This document shows positions 1-5,211 of a stretch of 5,467 nucleotides of DNA, in pieces. Source of the DNA: Clostridium sp. CAG:780. GTDB taxonomy: Bacteria; Bacillota; Clostridia; TANB77; CAG-508. The position numbers and the translations under genes were made by a program. The stretch spans positions 3,246-8,712 of the forward strand of contig HF994442.1 in assembly GCA_000434195.1 (NCBI GenBank), written 5' to 3'. Under the pieces are notes generated by a model that was not told the origin of the DNA, did not search any database, and was given only the letters and a program-made list of their open reading frames with translations. Position 1 is the stretch's first letter. Each line of letters starts with the position of its first letter.

Positions 1-10
1 ACCCGCTCCA
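1..10 (+). tRNA. 3' end of a tRNA, probably tRNA-Gly (partial)
   Basis: The first ten bases, ACCCGCTCCA, read as the 3' strand of an acceptor stem (ACCCGC), a U discriminator base and an encoded CCA tail. The implied 5' end GCGGGU together with U73 is the usual arrangement of bacterial tRNA-Gly; tRNA-Cys also has U73 but normally ends GCCUCCA. The anticodon and the T arm lie outside the window, so the identity is inferred from the acceptor end only. A terminator hairpin begins ten bases downstream, which supports a gene end here. Confidence 0.72.
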
Positions 11-20
11 TTTGAAATCA

Positions 21-52
21 ACTTACGGACTTAACTGTTCGTGAGTCGTTTT
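21..52 (+). terminator. Intrinsic terminator of the tRNA transcript
   Basis: A 10-bp stem (21-30 with 37-46) closes a 6-base loop (31-36) and is followed by CGTTTTAT. Two of the pairs are G-U when the RNA is read from the plus strand and would be A-C mismatches from the minus strand, so the hairpin is built for plus-strand transcription. It ends the tRNA transcription unit that enters from the left edge. Confidence 0.75.
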
Positions 53-84
53 ATAATAAAAACATCAAAAGAAATATGGCGTTC

Positions 85-113
85 TTGGAATACGTATTAA
101 AAAACTGTAAAAT
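85..113 (+). promoter_or_regulatory. Possible sigma-A promoter
   Basis: TTGGAA (85-90) and TAAAAT (108-113) are separated by exactly 17 bases, a good match to a housekeeping promoter. Transcription would begin near 120. AT-rich DNA produces such pairs by chance, but this one is followed about 60 bases later by a strong terminator with no gene between, which fits a small RNA unit. Confidence 0.4.
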
Positions 114-119
114 TTCAAT

Positions 120-226
120 ATGTGTGTATAATAAATATAGGAAATGAATAGCCTCAGCGAATGCGGTTACCACTATATAAAAAAACAACAACACATTCTC
201 ATAGAGGAATGTGTTGTTGTTTTTAT
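120..226 (+). ncRNA. Candidate small RNA of about 105 nt
   Basis: This is the stretch between the candidate promoter at 85-113 and the terminator at 181-224. It is not coding: the only ATG-started frame nearby (76-147, 23 codons) begins upstream of the promoter's start site and has a weak RBS. Inside, a short GC-containing segment (152-166) can form a small hairpin with a GAAT loop, and ATAG (148-151) can pair with CTAT (173-176) around it. I do not recognise any known RNA family. The segment may equally be only an intergenic spacer, with the terminator serving the minus-strand genes. Confidence 0.28.
181..224. terminator. Strong bidirectional intrinsic terminator
   Basis: A perfect 18-bp inverted repeat (181-198 with 207-224) encloses an 8-base loop. 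The arms start with an A run and end with a T run, so both strands give a stem followed by U residues (about five on plus, seven on minus). On the minus strand it ends the HD/iron-sulfur operon, whose last stop is at 308-310. On the plus strand it would end any transcript started near 120. The 83 bases between this hairpin and the stop codon hold nothing else I can identify. Confidence 0.88.
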
Positions 227-307
227 TTCTTATCTATTAATATCTATGTAACTTAATTGGTATTTGTATCAATCGTCAATAAAGAACAGTTGTAAATAAA
301 TTTCTTT

Positions 308-1144
308 TTATAGATGCAGTGCTTTTTTGGGGCACTCATCTATGCATTTCATACATAATATGCATTCTGTTCCATTTTCTCTGTTTCTTGCATTATCAGT
401 CATGTCCACGTTCATTGGGCAGTTTTTTTTGCACTTGTTACAAGACACACATTTTTCTTTGTCGCACTTCACTCTCAATATTGAGAAATAGCTTGATGGT
501 TTTAGAAAAACTGTTATCGGACATATATATTTACAAAACGCCCTATTGTCTTTAAATGCAAATGCCAAAATTATTCCTATTAAATAGTATAAAATATTTC
601 CTATTATAAATGACCACAACATTATTGTGCTTTTATTTTCCACGTTTAGTAGAAATAGCGCACTTACAAATATTAACGATATTGCAAAGGTTATGTATCT
701 TATGAATCCTAGTTTTTTTCTTTTTTCTTTTGGCACTTTGTAAGGCAATAAATCTAACACCATTCCTGTCCAACAGGCATATCCACACCATCCTCTTCCA
801 AAGAATATTGGTCCACATATTTTTGCTACCAGATAGTGAATTACTGCCGCTTCGAATACACCCAAAAACAAGTAATACCAAAATCCCTCTATTTGCATAT
901 TTTCATTACAGATAATTCCTAAATACACTAGCATATATAGTCCTACTGCAAATTGTACTATGCTTCTAGCATATTTTATCTTGTGAGAATATAAGTATAT
1001 TCCTGTTGCCAAGCAGGTTCCTATGTAGGAGAAATTAAACAAGTAAAATTTGTTTTTTGTCGTACATGTTAATGTTACTGCAACTGTTTCGAATATTAGC
1101 CATAAGATTATTACTGGCCAATTACTTTTTATCCATTTCTTCAT
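308..1144 (-). CDS. NapH-like membrane protein with two C-terminal 4Fe-4S clusters
   Basis: This 278-residue protein has about six hydrophobic segments (roughly residues 8-27, 38-52, 62-80, 88-108, 148-168 and 175-197) and a cysteine-rich C-terminus. Between membrane segments it carries CGYAC (120-124) and FCKYICP (Cys204, Cys208), the paired-cysteine motifs of the NapH/NosR/CcoG-type 4Fe-4S membrane proteins. Two ferredoxin-type motifs follow: Cys232-Cys235-Cys238-Cys242 and Cys261-Cys264-Cys267-Cys271, each ending CP. Such proteins pass electrons across or along the cytoplasmic membrane; the partner and substrate here are unknown, as no reductase gene is nearby. The start is set at 1144 because the RBS AAGGA (about 1152-1156) is 8 bases upstream and the frame upstream of it overlaps the preceding gene. 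It lies 11 bp after the HD gene, so it is probably co-transcribed, and the hairpin at 181-224 ends the operon. Confidence 0.88.
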   Translation of the reverse strand: MKKWIKSNWPVIILWLIFETVAVTLTCTTKNKFYLFNFSYIGTCLATGIYLYSHKIKYARSIVQFAVGLYMLVYLGIICNENMQIEGFWYYLFLGVFEAAVIHYLVAKICGPIFFGRGWCGYACWTGMVLDLLPYKVPKEKRKKLGFIRYITFAISLIFVSALFLLNVENKSTIMLWSFIIGNILYYLIGIILAFAFKDNRAFCKYICPITVFLKPSSYFSILRVKCDKEKCVSCNKCKKNCPMNVDMTDNARNRENGTECILCMKCIDECPKKALHL

Positions 1145-1155
1145 TTTATCATTCC

Positions 1156-1626
1156 TTATTTTATTATTTTTAGAGTTTCTGCCAAAGCCATTATTTTGTC
1201 TACAAAGCATACCAAAAAAGCCTCTTTACTTCTTGGAACTTTTGTTATTGTTAATGGCCACATATGTGTTTCGATTATTTTAGTTGTTTCTTCATTTGCG
1301 TCACACATTTCTCTTGCGTTTTTACTTGCTGTTAGCGGATGTCTGTATCCATGCCATCTATGTAATTTGTCTTTTTCGTGCCAATCATATAAAAATAAAT
1401 CATGTAAGAATGCTCCTACTATTAAGTTTTTGTAGTTAAATTTTATGTTGAATCTCTTTTCTAATTTTTTGGCCCAAAGTAGACTATAATATGCCACATT
1501 TCTAGAATGTTTATATACCGTAGTTTTTCCATGTTGATAATATAGTGATTCTAGTTTGCACACTTGTTTATAATTTTTTATGTTCTTCAAGTTGGTGCAC
1601 AATTCTCTTTCTATTATATTTACCAT
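1156..1626 (-). CDS. HD-domain protein, probable phosphohydrolase
   Basis: This 156-residue soluble protein carries the metal-binding residues of the HD superfamily in order: His40 (in VYKHSRNVA), His75-Asp76 (in AFLHDLFLYDW), His96 (in HGYRHPLTA), His121 (in ETHMWPLTI) and Asp143 (in CFVDKIMAL). The set is complete, so it is probably an active metal-dependent phosphohydrolase. The HMWPLTI stretch and the HDxFLYDWH stretch match, from memory, a family of small uncharacterised clostridial HD proteins; the substrate (nucleotide or other phosphoester) is unknown. The start at 1626 has an AAGGA RBS 9 bases upstream and a well-placed promoter at 1655-1683. It is the first gene of a two-gene operon with the iron-sulfur membrane protein. 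Confidence 0.87.
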   Translation of the reverse strand: MVNIIERELCTNLKNIKNYKQVCKLESLYYQHGKTTVYKHSRNVAYYSLLWAKKLEKRFNIKFNYKNLIVGAFLHDLFLYDWHEKDKLHRWHGYRHPLTASKNAREMCDANEETTKIIETHMWPLTITKVPRSKEAFLVCFVDKIMALAETLKIIK

Positions 1627-1654
1627 TTAACTCATTCCTTTTTGTTCTAATATT

Positions 1655-1683
1655 ATTGTACCACTTATATAACATTCTTTCAA
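1655..1683 (-). promoter_or_regulatory. Promoter of the HD / iron-sulfur operon
   Basis: On the minus strand TTGAAA (1678-1683) and TACAAT (1655-1660) are 17 bases apart, close to the sigma-A consensus. Transcription would begin near 1648, leaving a leader of about 20 bases before the HD start at 1626. The promoter sits immediately downstream of the debris region that ends at 1701. Confidence 0.75.
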
Positions 1684-1700
1684 TATGAAAATATTGTAAT

Positions 1701-2090
1701 TTAGTAACTTGTGTGCATATTGTATATTTCTGCTTGTATTTCTGAAATGCCTTTTTCAATGTATTGATTTAATCGCGTATTTTGAATTTTTAGTTTTTTA
1801 TATGCTGTGAGTATATCTGCGTATACTTCTTCTTTTGTTTTAACTTCTTTTTTTGGTAACATTTTTTCCAGAGTTGTCATTAACGTTACATTATCTGCTT
1901 CAATGTAGCCTCCATAAGTTGCGTCTAATCCTCTTGCAGAGCCACTTCCTGTTGTCGTTATTTTTGAATCACTTATATATATTTTAGAATCTGTCCCTGT
2001 TGAAAACACAGCATTGCTTCCTTCGGCGTTTGTTGATATAGTCGCATTTTTTAGAGTTTCCTTTAATGTTAATTTGTTAAATCTTGACAT
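1701..2090 (-). pseudogene. Composite gene remnant: beta-helix-like fragment joined to a charged tail
   Basis: This 129-codon frame does not look like one intact protein. Residues about 7-73 are rich in Ser, Thr, Gly, Asn and Asp with short repeats (LKNATIST, ISDSKITTTG, ADNVTLMTT), the pattern of a right-handed beta-helix repeat in large secreted or surface proteins. There is no signal peptide and far too few repeats for a complete helix. From about residue 74 (near 1871) the composition changes abruptly to a Lys/Glu-rich, probably helical tail (LEKMLPKKEVKTKEE and on to the stop). That tail could be a separate fragment, with an ATG at 1862. I do not recognise it. The frame starts inside the truncated response-regulator fragment, in a different frame, and has no clear RBS. 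I infer leftover pieces from deletions or rearrangement; a real small gene cannot be excluded. Confidence 0.55.
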
Positions 2091-2172
2091 TAACTACATA
2101 TTGTTCTTTTCTAAGTCTACTTGCTATTACATCTGCAATTTTAAGTTCATCTTCTATAATTAAAATTCTCAT
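2077..2172 (-). pseudogene. Truncated response-regulator gene (N-terminal receiver fragment)
   Basis: These 31 codons begin MRILIIEDELKIADVI and continue into SRLRKEQYVV, the first beta strand, the acidic pocket (Glu7-Asp8-Glu9) and first helix of an OmpR-type receiver domain. A normal protein of this kind has about 220-235 residues with the phosphorylated Asp near position 50; here the frame stops soon after the second beta strand begins. The start has a reasonable RBS (AGGTGAT) and a promoter-like pair upstream (2190-2218), so the 5' end of a once-working gene seems intact and the rest was lost. No sensor-kinase gene is present in the window. Confidence 0.8.
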
Positions 2173-2189
2173 ATCATCACCTATTCGTT

Positions 2190-2218
2190 ATAATAGCACA
2201 AAAGCAGAGATTTATCAA
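2190..2218 (-). promoter_or_regulatory. Promoter of the truncated response-regulator gene
   Basis: TTGATA (2213-2218) and TATTAT (2190-2195) on the minus strand are 17 bases apart, about 20 bases upstream of the ATG at 2172. The -35 element lies in the loop of the upstream operon's terminator and the spacer runs through the hairpin's 3' arm, so terminator and promoter share the same DNA. Confidence 0.5.
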
Positions 2219-2231
2219 TTATCTCTGCTTT
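2201..2231 (-). terminator. Intrinsic terminator of the ABC exporter operon
   Basis: A perfect 11-bp inverted repeat (2201-2211 with 2221-2231) with a 9-base loop sits 8 bases after the stop codon of permease 2. Read on the minus strand it ends in CTTTTG, a short U tract. The stem is strong for this AT-rich DNA, but the U tract is modest, so some readthrough into the response-regulator remnant is possible. Confidence 0.75.
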
Positions 2232-2238
2232 GCTAATC

Positions 2239-3016
2239 TTATGACCCTGTTGATTTGTATTTTTTTAGTCCTATTTTCCAGACTACATAACAAGGAATTG
2301 TAAAGAGCATTGAAGCTATTGGCGCTAGCATGTAAAGTTTGTTGTCCGTTCGTCCTATTACATACAATAGTGGATAATAATTTACTAGTGCTAATGGTAT
2401 TATAAATGTGAAGAATTTTTTAACCCATTCTTTGTATATGTCTAGTGGATATTGAGCCAGGTCTCTTCCTCCATCTGTAAATATGTTCATTATTTCCAAG
2501 CTTTGCGTTGTAAAGAATGTAATTCCCGCTTTTAAAATGAACAAGGCCGAATATAATATAAATGTACCAATTATCATTAGTATTAGTGTTATCAAGATGT
2601 CTGGCCTTACCAACTCTGGCTTACTAATTAGCAAATATACGAATAATATTATTGCCATGATTGACCTTCCCACTCTTTCAAATGATATGTTTGATCCAAG
2701 TACTTGTAATATAATATTTCTTGGTCGTACTAATATTCTATCAAACTCTCCATTTCCGGAGTATTTTGTCAAATCTATCAAATGCTCTAAAAAAACATTC
2801 TGACAACGAATATCCCAGAAATGATACGATAAAGCATATCATTACGTCATTAATCGTGTATCCTGCTATATCTCCAAACTTGTTAAACAAGAATGTTATT
2901 GATACAAATGCAAATACTGTTGTTCCTGTTTTTGCCAACAATGATATTATAAATGTTTTTTTGTACGCAAGTGCTATTTTTAATTGCATCGCTAAATATT
3001 TTAAATATAATTTCAT
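2239..3016 (-). pseudogene. ABC-2 type permease 2 (COG3694 type), single-base frameshift
   Basis: This is the second membrane subunit of the exporter. The first frame starts at 3016 and encodes 91 residues ending in an out-of-frame RKWRV; the rest of the protein is in another frame down to 2239. Removing one A from the AAA at 2753-2755 joins them into one 258-residue protein reading FDKILR-NGEFDRILVRPRN, the conserved cytoplasmic segment of this permease family, and the length is then normal. The C-terminal part has several hydrophobic segments and no ATG or RBS of its own near the break (its earliest start is a TTG at 2781). As written the gene is broken. Alternatives are a sequencing or assembly error, or an unusual +1 ribosomal shift, which is less likely because no slippery stop-codon arrangement is visible at the AAA. 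The start overlaps the end of permease 1 functionally through a shared RBS. Confidence 0.88.
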
Positions 3017-3020
3017 CTCT

Positions 3021-3857
3021 CTACCCTCCTTGTACTACTACTTTTGCTATTTGTTTGTTTATAATTCTTTTACCAATGTATGTAAGTAATATAATCCAAC
3101 ATACTTGTAATATCAGTATTTTTATTATCTCTCCTGCCGAGCTAATATATCCATTGTATATGTTGAATGTTACATTTTGCATGTAGTAGAATGGTGTGAA
3201 TTTTAAGATGTTTATTATAAATTCTGGCATAAATGGTATTGGAATAAGTCCTCCTGACGCAAAGTCCATCACTAATCCAAACATAGTTTTTATTCCATTT
3301 GATGTTACCGTTTTTAGTATTACTCCATACATTATCATTATAAAAGATATCATTACTAGTACGGATAAAATCATTGCTATTATGCTTAAAACTAAGGATA
3401 ACGCACTCTTTGGTGCCATTATTTGATATTGTCCTAAAAACGGCATCATAGCAACTATTAATATTGGTAGGGCTCTTAGAGATACCATTGCTGTTTTCTT
3501 TGCTAAGCTCTTGGCGTGCCATATTGAATATAAACTAATTGGTTTCACTAGCTCTGTTGCAATATCTCCAAGTCTGCATTGTTCCTCTATTTCCTTGTCT
3601 ATATTCCATATGTTAAAGAACGCAAAGAATGCTTGTTGCAACCATATATATGTTGTCATTTGTCTTACCGAAAAGTCGCTGGCGCTTCCATCTTTTAGAA
3701 ATGCTGTATATAGCATTATGTACATTCCTGCCCATACAAACTGTGTGCACGAACCCGCTATCGCTGCTACTTTGTATTGGATCTCATTCAAAAATTTTAT
3801 TTTGAAGTATGATACATATATCCTTATCATTCGTGTTAGCTTTTTTATTCTTTCCAT
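3021..3857 (-). CDS. ABC-2 type permease 1 (COG4587 type)
   Basis: This 278-residue membrane subunit is of normal length for the family and intact. It has about six hydrophobic segments (roughly residues 30-54, 66-84, 122-142, 151-182, 191-208 and 243-262). Two family hallmarks are visible: GDIATELVKPISLY (97-110) in the cytoplasmic coupling region after the second segment, and SGGLIPIPFMP (201-211) before the last part. The start at 3857 has the RBS AAAGGAG 10 bases upstream, and the gene lies 19 bp after the ATPase stop. It would pair with permease 2 and the ATPase to form an exporter in the cytoplasmic membrane. Members of this three-gene family are often annotated as drug, peptide or polysaccharide exporters, but the substrate cannot be read from the sequence. 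Confidence 0.9.
   Translation of the reverse strand: MERIKKLTRMIRIYVSYFKIKFLNEIQYKVAAIAGSCTQFVWAGMYIMLYTAFLKDGSASDFSVRQMTTYIWLQQAFFAFFNIWNIDKEIEEQCRLGDIATELVKPISLYSIWHAKSLAKKTAMVSLRALPILIVAMMPFLGQYQIMAPKSALSLVLSIIAMILSVLVMISFIMIMYGVILKTVTSNGIKTMFGLVMDFASGGLIPIPFMPEFIINILKFTPFYYMQNVTFNIYNGYISSAGEIIKILILQVCWIILLTYIGKRIINKQIAKVVVQGG
3024..3030 (-). promoter_or_regulatory. Ribosome binding site of permease 2 inside the permease 1 gene end
   Basis: AGGAGGG on the minus strand lies within the last codons of permease 1 (the final Gln-Gly-Gly) and 7 bases before the ATG of permease 2 at 3016. The stop of permease 1 (3021-3023) lies between them. This arrangement suggests translational coupling of the two membrane subunits and fixes the permease 2 start. 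Confidence 0.85.
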
Positions 3858-3876
3858 TACTCAAATATCTCCTTTC

Positions 3877-4848
3877 CTAAATTCGATATTCTCTGTAAAG
3901 ATTTGCAACAACGTCGTCTATTGGAGTATTGCTTACATCTAAGTCTTGCACTTCGACTATATTTGATAAGAATACGATTGCATCTGCCAGTTTCATTTGG
4001 TGTTCATCAACTTCGATTTTGGCTTCGTTTTGGTTCTTTTCTAATAACCTCATTCCAAGAGGTAGTTCTGTTATTTTTCCTTTGTATTTGATGTTTAGCT
4101 CTTTTTTGCTATATCTTTTCATTAAGCTGTTTAGGCTTCCATCTAGTAGTAATTGTCCTTTTCCTATTAATATTATTCTTTTAGTTAGTGCTTCTAAGTC
4201 TCCTGTGTCATGTGTTGTAAGAATTATTGTTGTGTTTTTCTCTTTGTTTATCTTTTTTATAAATTCTCTGACTGCGATTTTTGATGTGCTATCAAGTCCT
4301 ATTGTTGGCTCATCTAAGAATACTATTTTGGGTTCGTGCAAAAATGCTGCTGCAATTTCGCATCTCATTCTTTGTCCCAGGCTTAGCTGTCTTGTTGGTC
4401 TTTTCATTATTTCTTTGATGTTCAACATTTCTGTTAGCATGTCTCTTTGCTGTATGTATTTTTCATCTGGTATATTATATATTTCTCTTAGTAATTCAAA
4501 AGAGTCTTCTACCGGTACGTCCCACCATAGTGCTGACCTGTTTCCAAATACTACACCTATGTCTTTTACATAGTCTTGTCTCTGCTTGTATGGAATTAAG
4601 CCATTTATTCTACATTCTCCTGATTCTGGTGTTAATATTCCACACATTATTTTTATTGTGGTTGATTTTCCTGCCCCGTTTGGTCCTATGTAGCCGACCA
4701 TTTCTCCTTCGTTTATTTTAAACGATATATCGTTTAGCGCTTTTACTTCTTTATAGTCTCTTTTAAAATAACTCTTAAATGCATTTCCTAATCCTGCGTT
4801 TCTTTGTGCTACTTTGTACGTTTTAGTGATGTGTTCTAATTCAATCAT
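3877..4848 (-). CDS. ABC exporter ATP-binding protein (COG4586 type)
   Basis: This 323-residue cytoplasmic ATPase would power the two permeases encoded downstream. Motifs in order are Walker A GPNGAGKST (55-63), the Q-loop region VVFGNRSALWWDVP (99-112), signature LSLGQ (155-159), Walker B IVFLDEP (175-181) with catalytic Glu180, D-loop near 185-187 and switch His213 (in LTTHD). The N-terminal insertion between the first strand and Walker A (residues 14-34, with a basic FKSYFKRDYKE stretch) and the LWWD motif are typical of COG4586. The C-terminal hundred residues form the usual extra domain. The Q-loop position where I expect Gln is Asn103; other key residues are present. The start at 4848 has an AAAGGGG RBS 7 bases upstream. 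It is the first gene of the operon, with no convincing promoter directly upstream. Confidence 0.93.
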   Translation of the reverse strand: MIELEHITKTYKVAQRNAGLGNAFKSYFKRDYKEVKALNDISFKINEGEMVGYIGPNGAGKSTTIKIMCGILTPESGECRINGLIPYKQRQDYVKDIGVVFGNRSALWWDVPVEDSFELLREIYNIPDEKYIQQRDMLTEMLNIKEIMKRPTRQLSLGQRMRCEIAAAFLHEPKIVFLDEPTIGLDSTSKIAVREFIKKINKEKNTTIILTTHDTGDLEALTKRIILIGKGQLLLDGSLNSLMKRYSKKELNIKYKGKITELPLGMRLLEKNQNEAKIEVDEHQMKLADAIVFLSNIVEVQDLDVSNTPIDDVVANLYREYRI

Positions 4849-4953
4849 AAAATTGCCCCTTTCTTTCTACTTTTAATTGTTAGAAACCAATTTTTTAATT
4901 AAATTACTAGTACTTTTTTAGCTTTGCCCTCCTTTTACAAAATTTCGCAACGG
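4849..4953 (-). other. Leader between the 5S-like RNA terminator and the ABC operon
   Basis: These 105 bases contain the ATPase RBS and a second strong AAAGGAGGG (about 4928-4936) that is not followed by a start codon at a suitable distance. I looked for a -35/-10 pair on the minus strand and found only poor candidates (TTGTAA with AAAAGT, TTGGTT with TAGAAA at 15 bases). The operon may therefore depend on readthrough of the upstream terminator, or on a promoter too weak to recognise by eye. Confidence 0.4.
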
Positions 4954-5003
4954 AAAAAATACCAAATATAAAGATATATACCCCTTATCTTTACATTTGG
5001 CAT
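4954..5003 (-). terminator. Strong intrinsic terminator (possible attenuator)
   Basis: An 18-bp stem (4986-5003 with 4959-4976) and 9-base loop are followed on the minus strand by a run of T (4954-4959). Two of the pairs are G-U in the minus-strand RNA and would be A-C mismatches in plus-strand RNA, so the hairpin is maintained for minus-strand transcription. It ends the 5S-like RNA and precedes the ABC operon. Confidence 0.88.
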
Positions 5004-5144
5004 TATATGATTTTTCTTTCCCTTCGTTGTAGTCCTTTACTTGTTTTTATAGTATTTCTTGACTTGCTTAAATCATATAATCCTATAAAATAGAGTTTGA
5101 CTTCTGTGTTCGGAATGGGAACAGGTTCTCTCTATAATCGATGT
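4954..5144 (-). ncRNA. Orphan 5S rRNA-like RNA of about 190 nt
   Basis: Read on the minus strand, 5135-5090 is unmistakably the beta domain of bacterial 5S rRNA: helix II (ATAGAG at 5135-5130 with CTCTAT at 5095-5090) encloses the conserved helix III, loop B and loop C, including CCTGTTCCCATTCCGAAC and CACAGAAGTCAAA. Beyond this the 5S pattern fails. The conserved GCCGATGGTAGT and AGAGTAGG loop E strands are absent. In their place is an AT-rich arm: an 8-bp stem (5083-5090 with 5045-5052), an internal loop and a small hairpin (GATTT/AAGTC around 5060-5073). Helix I is also missing, because the predicted start near 5144 leaves too little sequence and no partner is seen. No 23S gene precedes it. 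It has its own promoter and terminator. It may be a decayed 5S gene, or a small RNA or leader that reuses part of 5S. Confidence 0.68.
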
Positions 5145-5149
5145 CGTTT

Positions 5150-5178
5150 ATTTTACTACGATTTTATAGCTTTGTCAA
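5150..5178 (-). promoter_or_regulatory. Strong promoter of the 5S-like RNA
   Basis: A perfect TTGACA (5173-5178) and TAAAAT (5150-5155) on the minus strand are separated by 17 bases, one mismatch from the full sigma-A consensus. Transcription should begin around 5143-5144. It is the best promoter in the window and drives the 5S-like RNA, and possibly the ABC operon by readthrough. Confidence 0.82.
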
Positions 5179-5211
5179 GAAAATTTTAATAATTTAGATG
5201 ATTTCACACAT

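Noticed and set aside
76..147. 23-codon plus-strand frame starting MAFLEYVLKN
   Set aside because: It begins upstream of the predicted start site near 120, has only a weak RBS, and has no recognisable content; chance is enough to explain it.
225..307. Minus-strand promoter around TTGACG near 270-280
   Set aside because: No acceptable -10 box lies 16-18 bases away and it would only drive transcription into the terminator.
1145..1210. Longer N-terminus for the iron-sulfur protein (start at 1210)
   Set aside because: It would overlap the HD gene by 55 bases, lacks an RBS, and adds a polar Asn/Lys-rich stretch unlike the family; the ATG at 1144 has a well-placed RBS.
2239..2781. Independent 180-residue protein starting at the TTG at 2781
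   Set aside because: There is no RBS, and the first residues are an out-of-frame reading of the upstream codons. The family alignment clearly joins it to the frame starting at 3016.
3929..4573. Long plus-strand frame opposite the ATPase gene
   Set aside because: It is antisense to a protein with all ABC motifs; its hydrophobic, Ser-rich translation is what reverse reading of such a gene gives.
5045..5144. A normal functional 5S rRNA gene
   Set aside because: The loop E strands and helix I that all functional bacterial 5S rRNAs need are not visible, and there is no 23S gene upstream.
4954..5144. T-box or known riboswitch leader
   Set aside because: I see no T-box sequence (AGGGTGGNACCGCG), specifier loop, or core motifs of common riboswitches; the only recognisable homology is to 5S rRNA.
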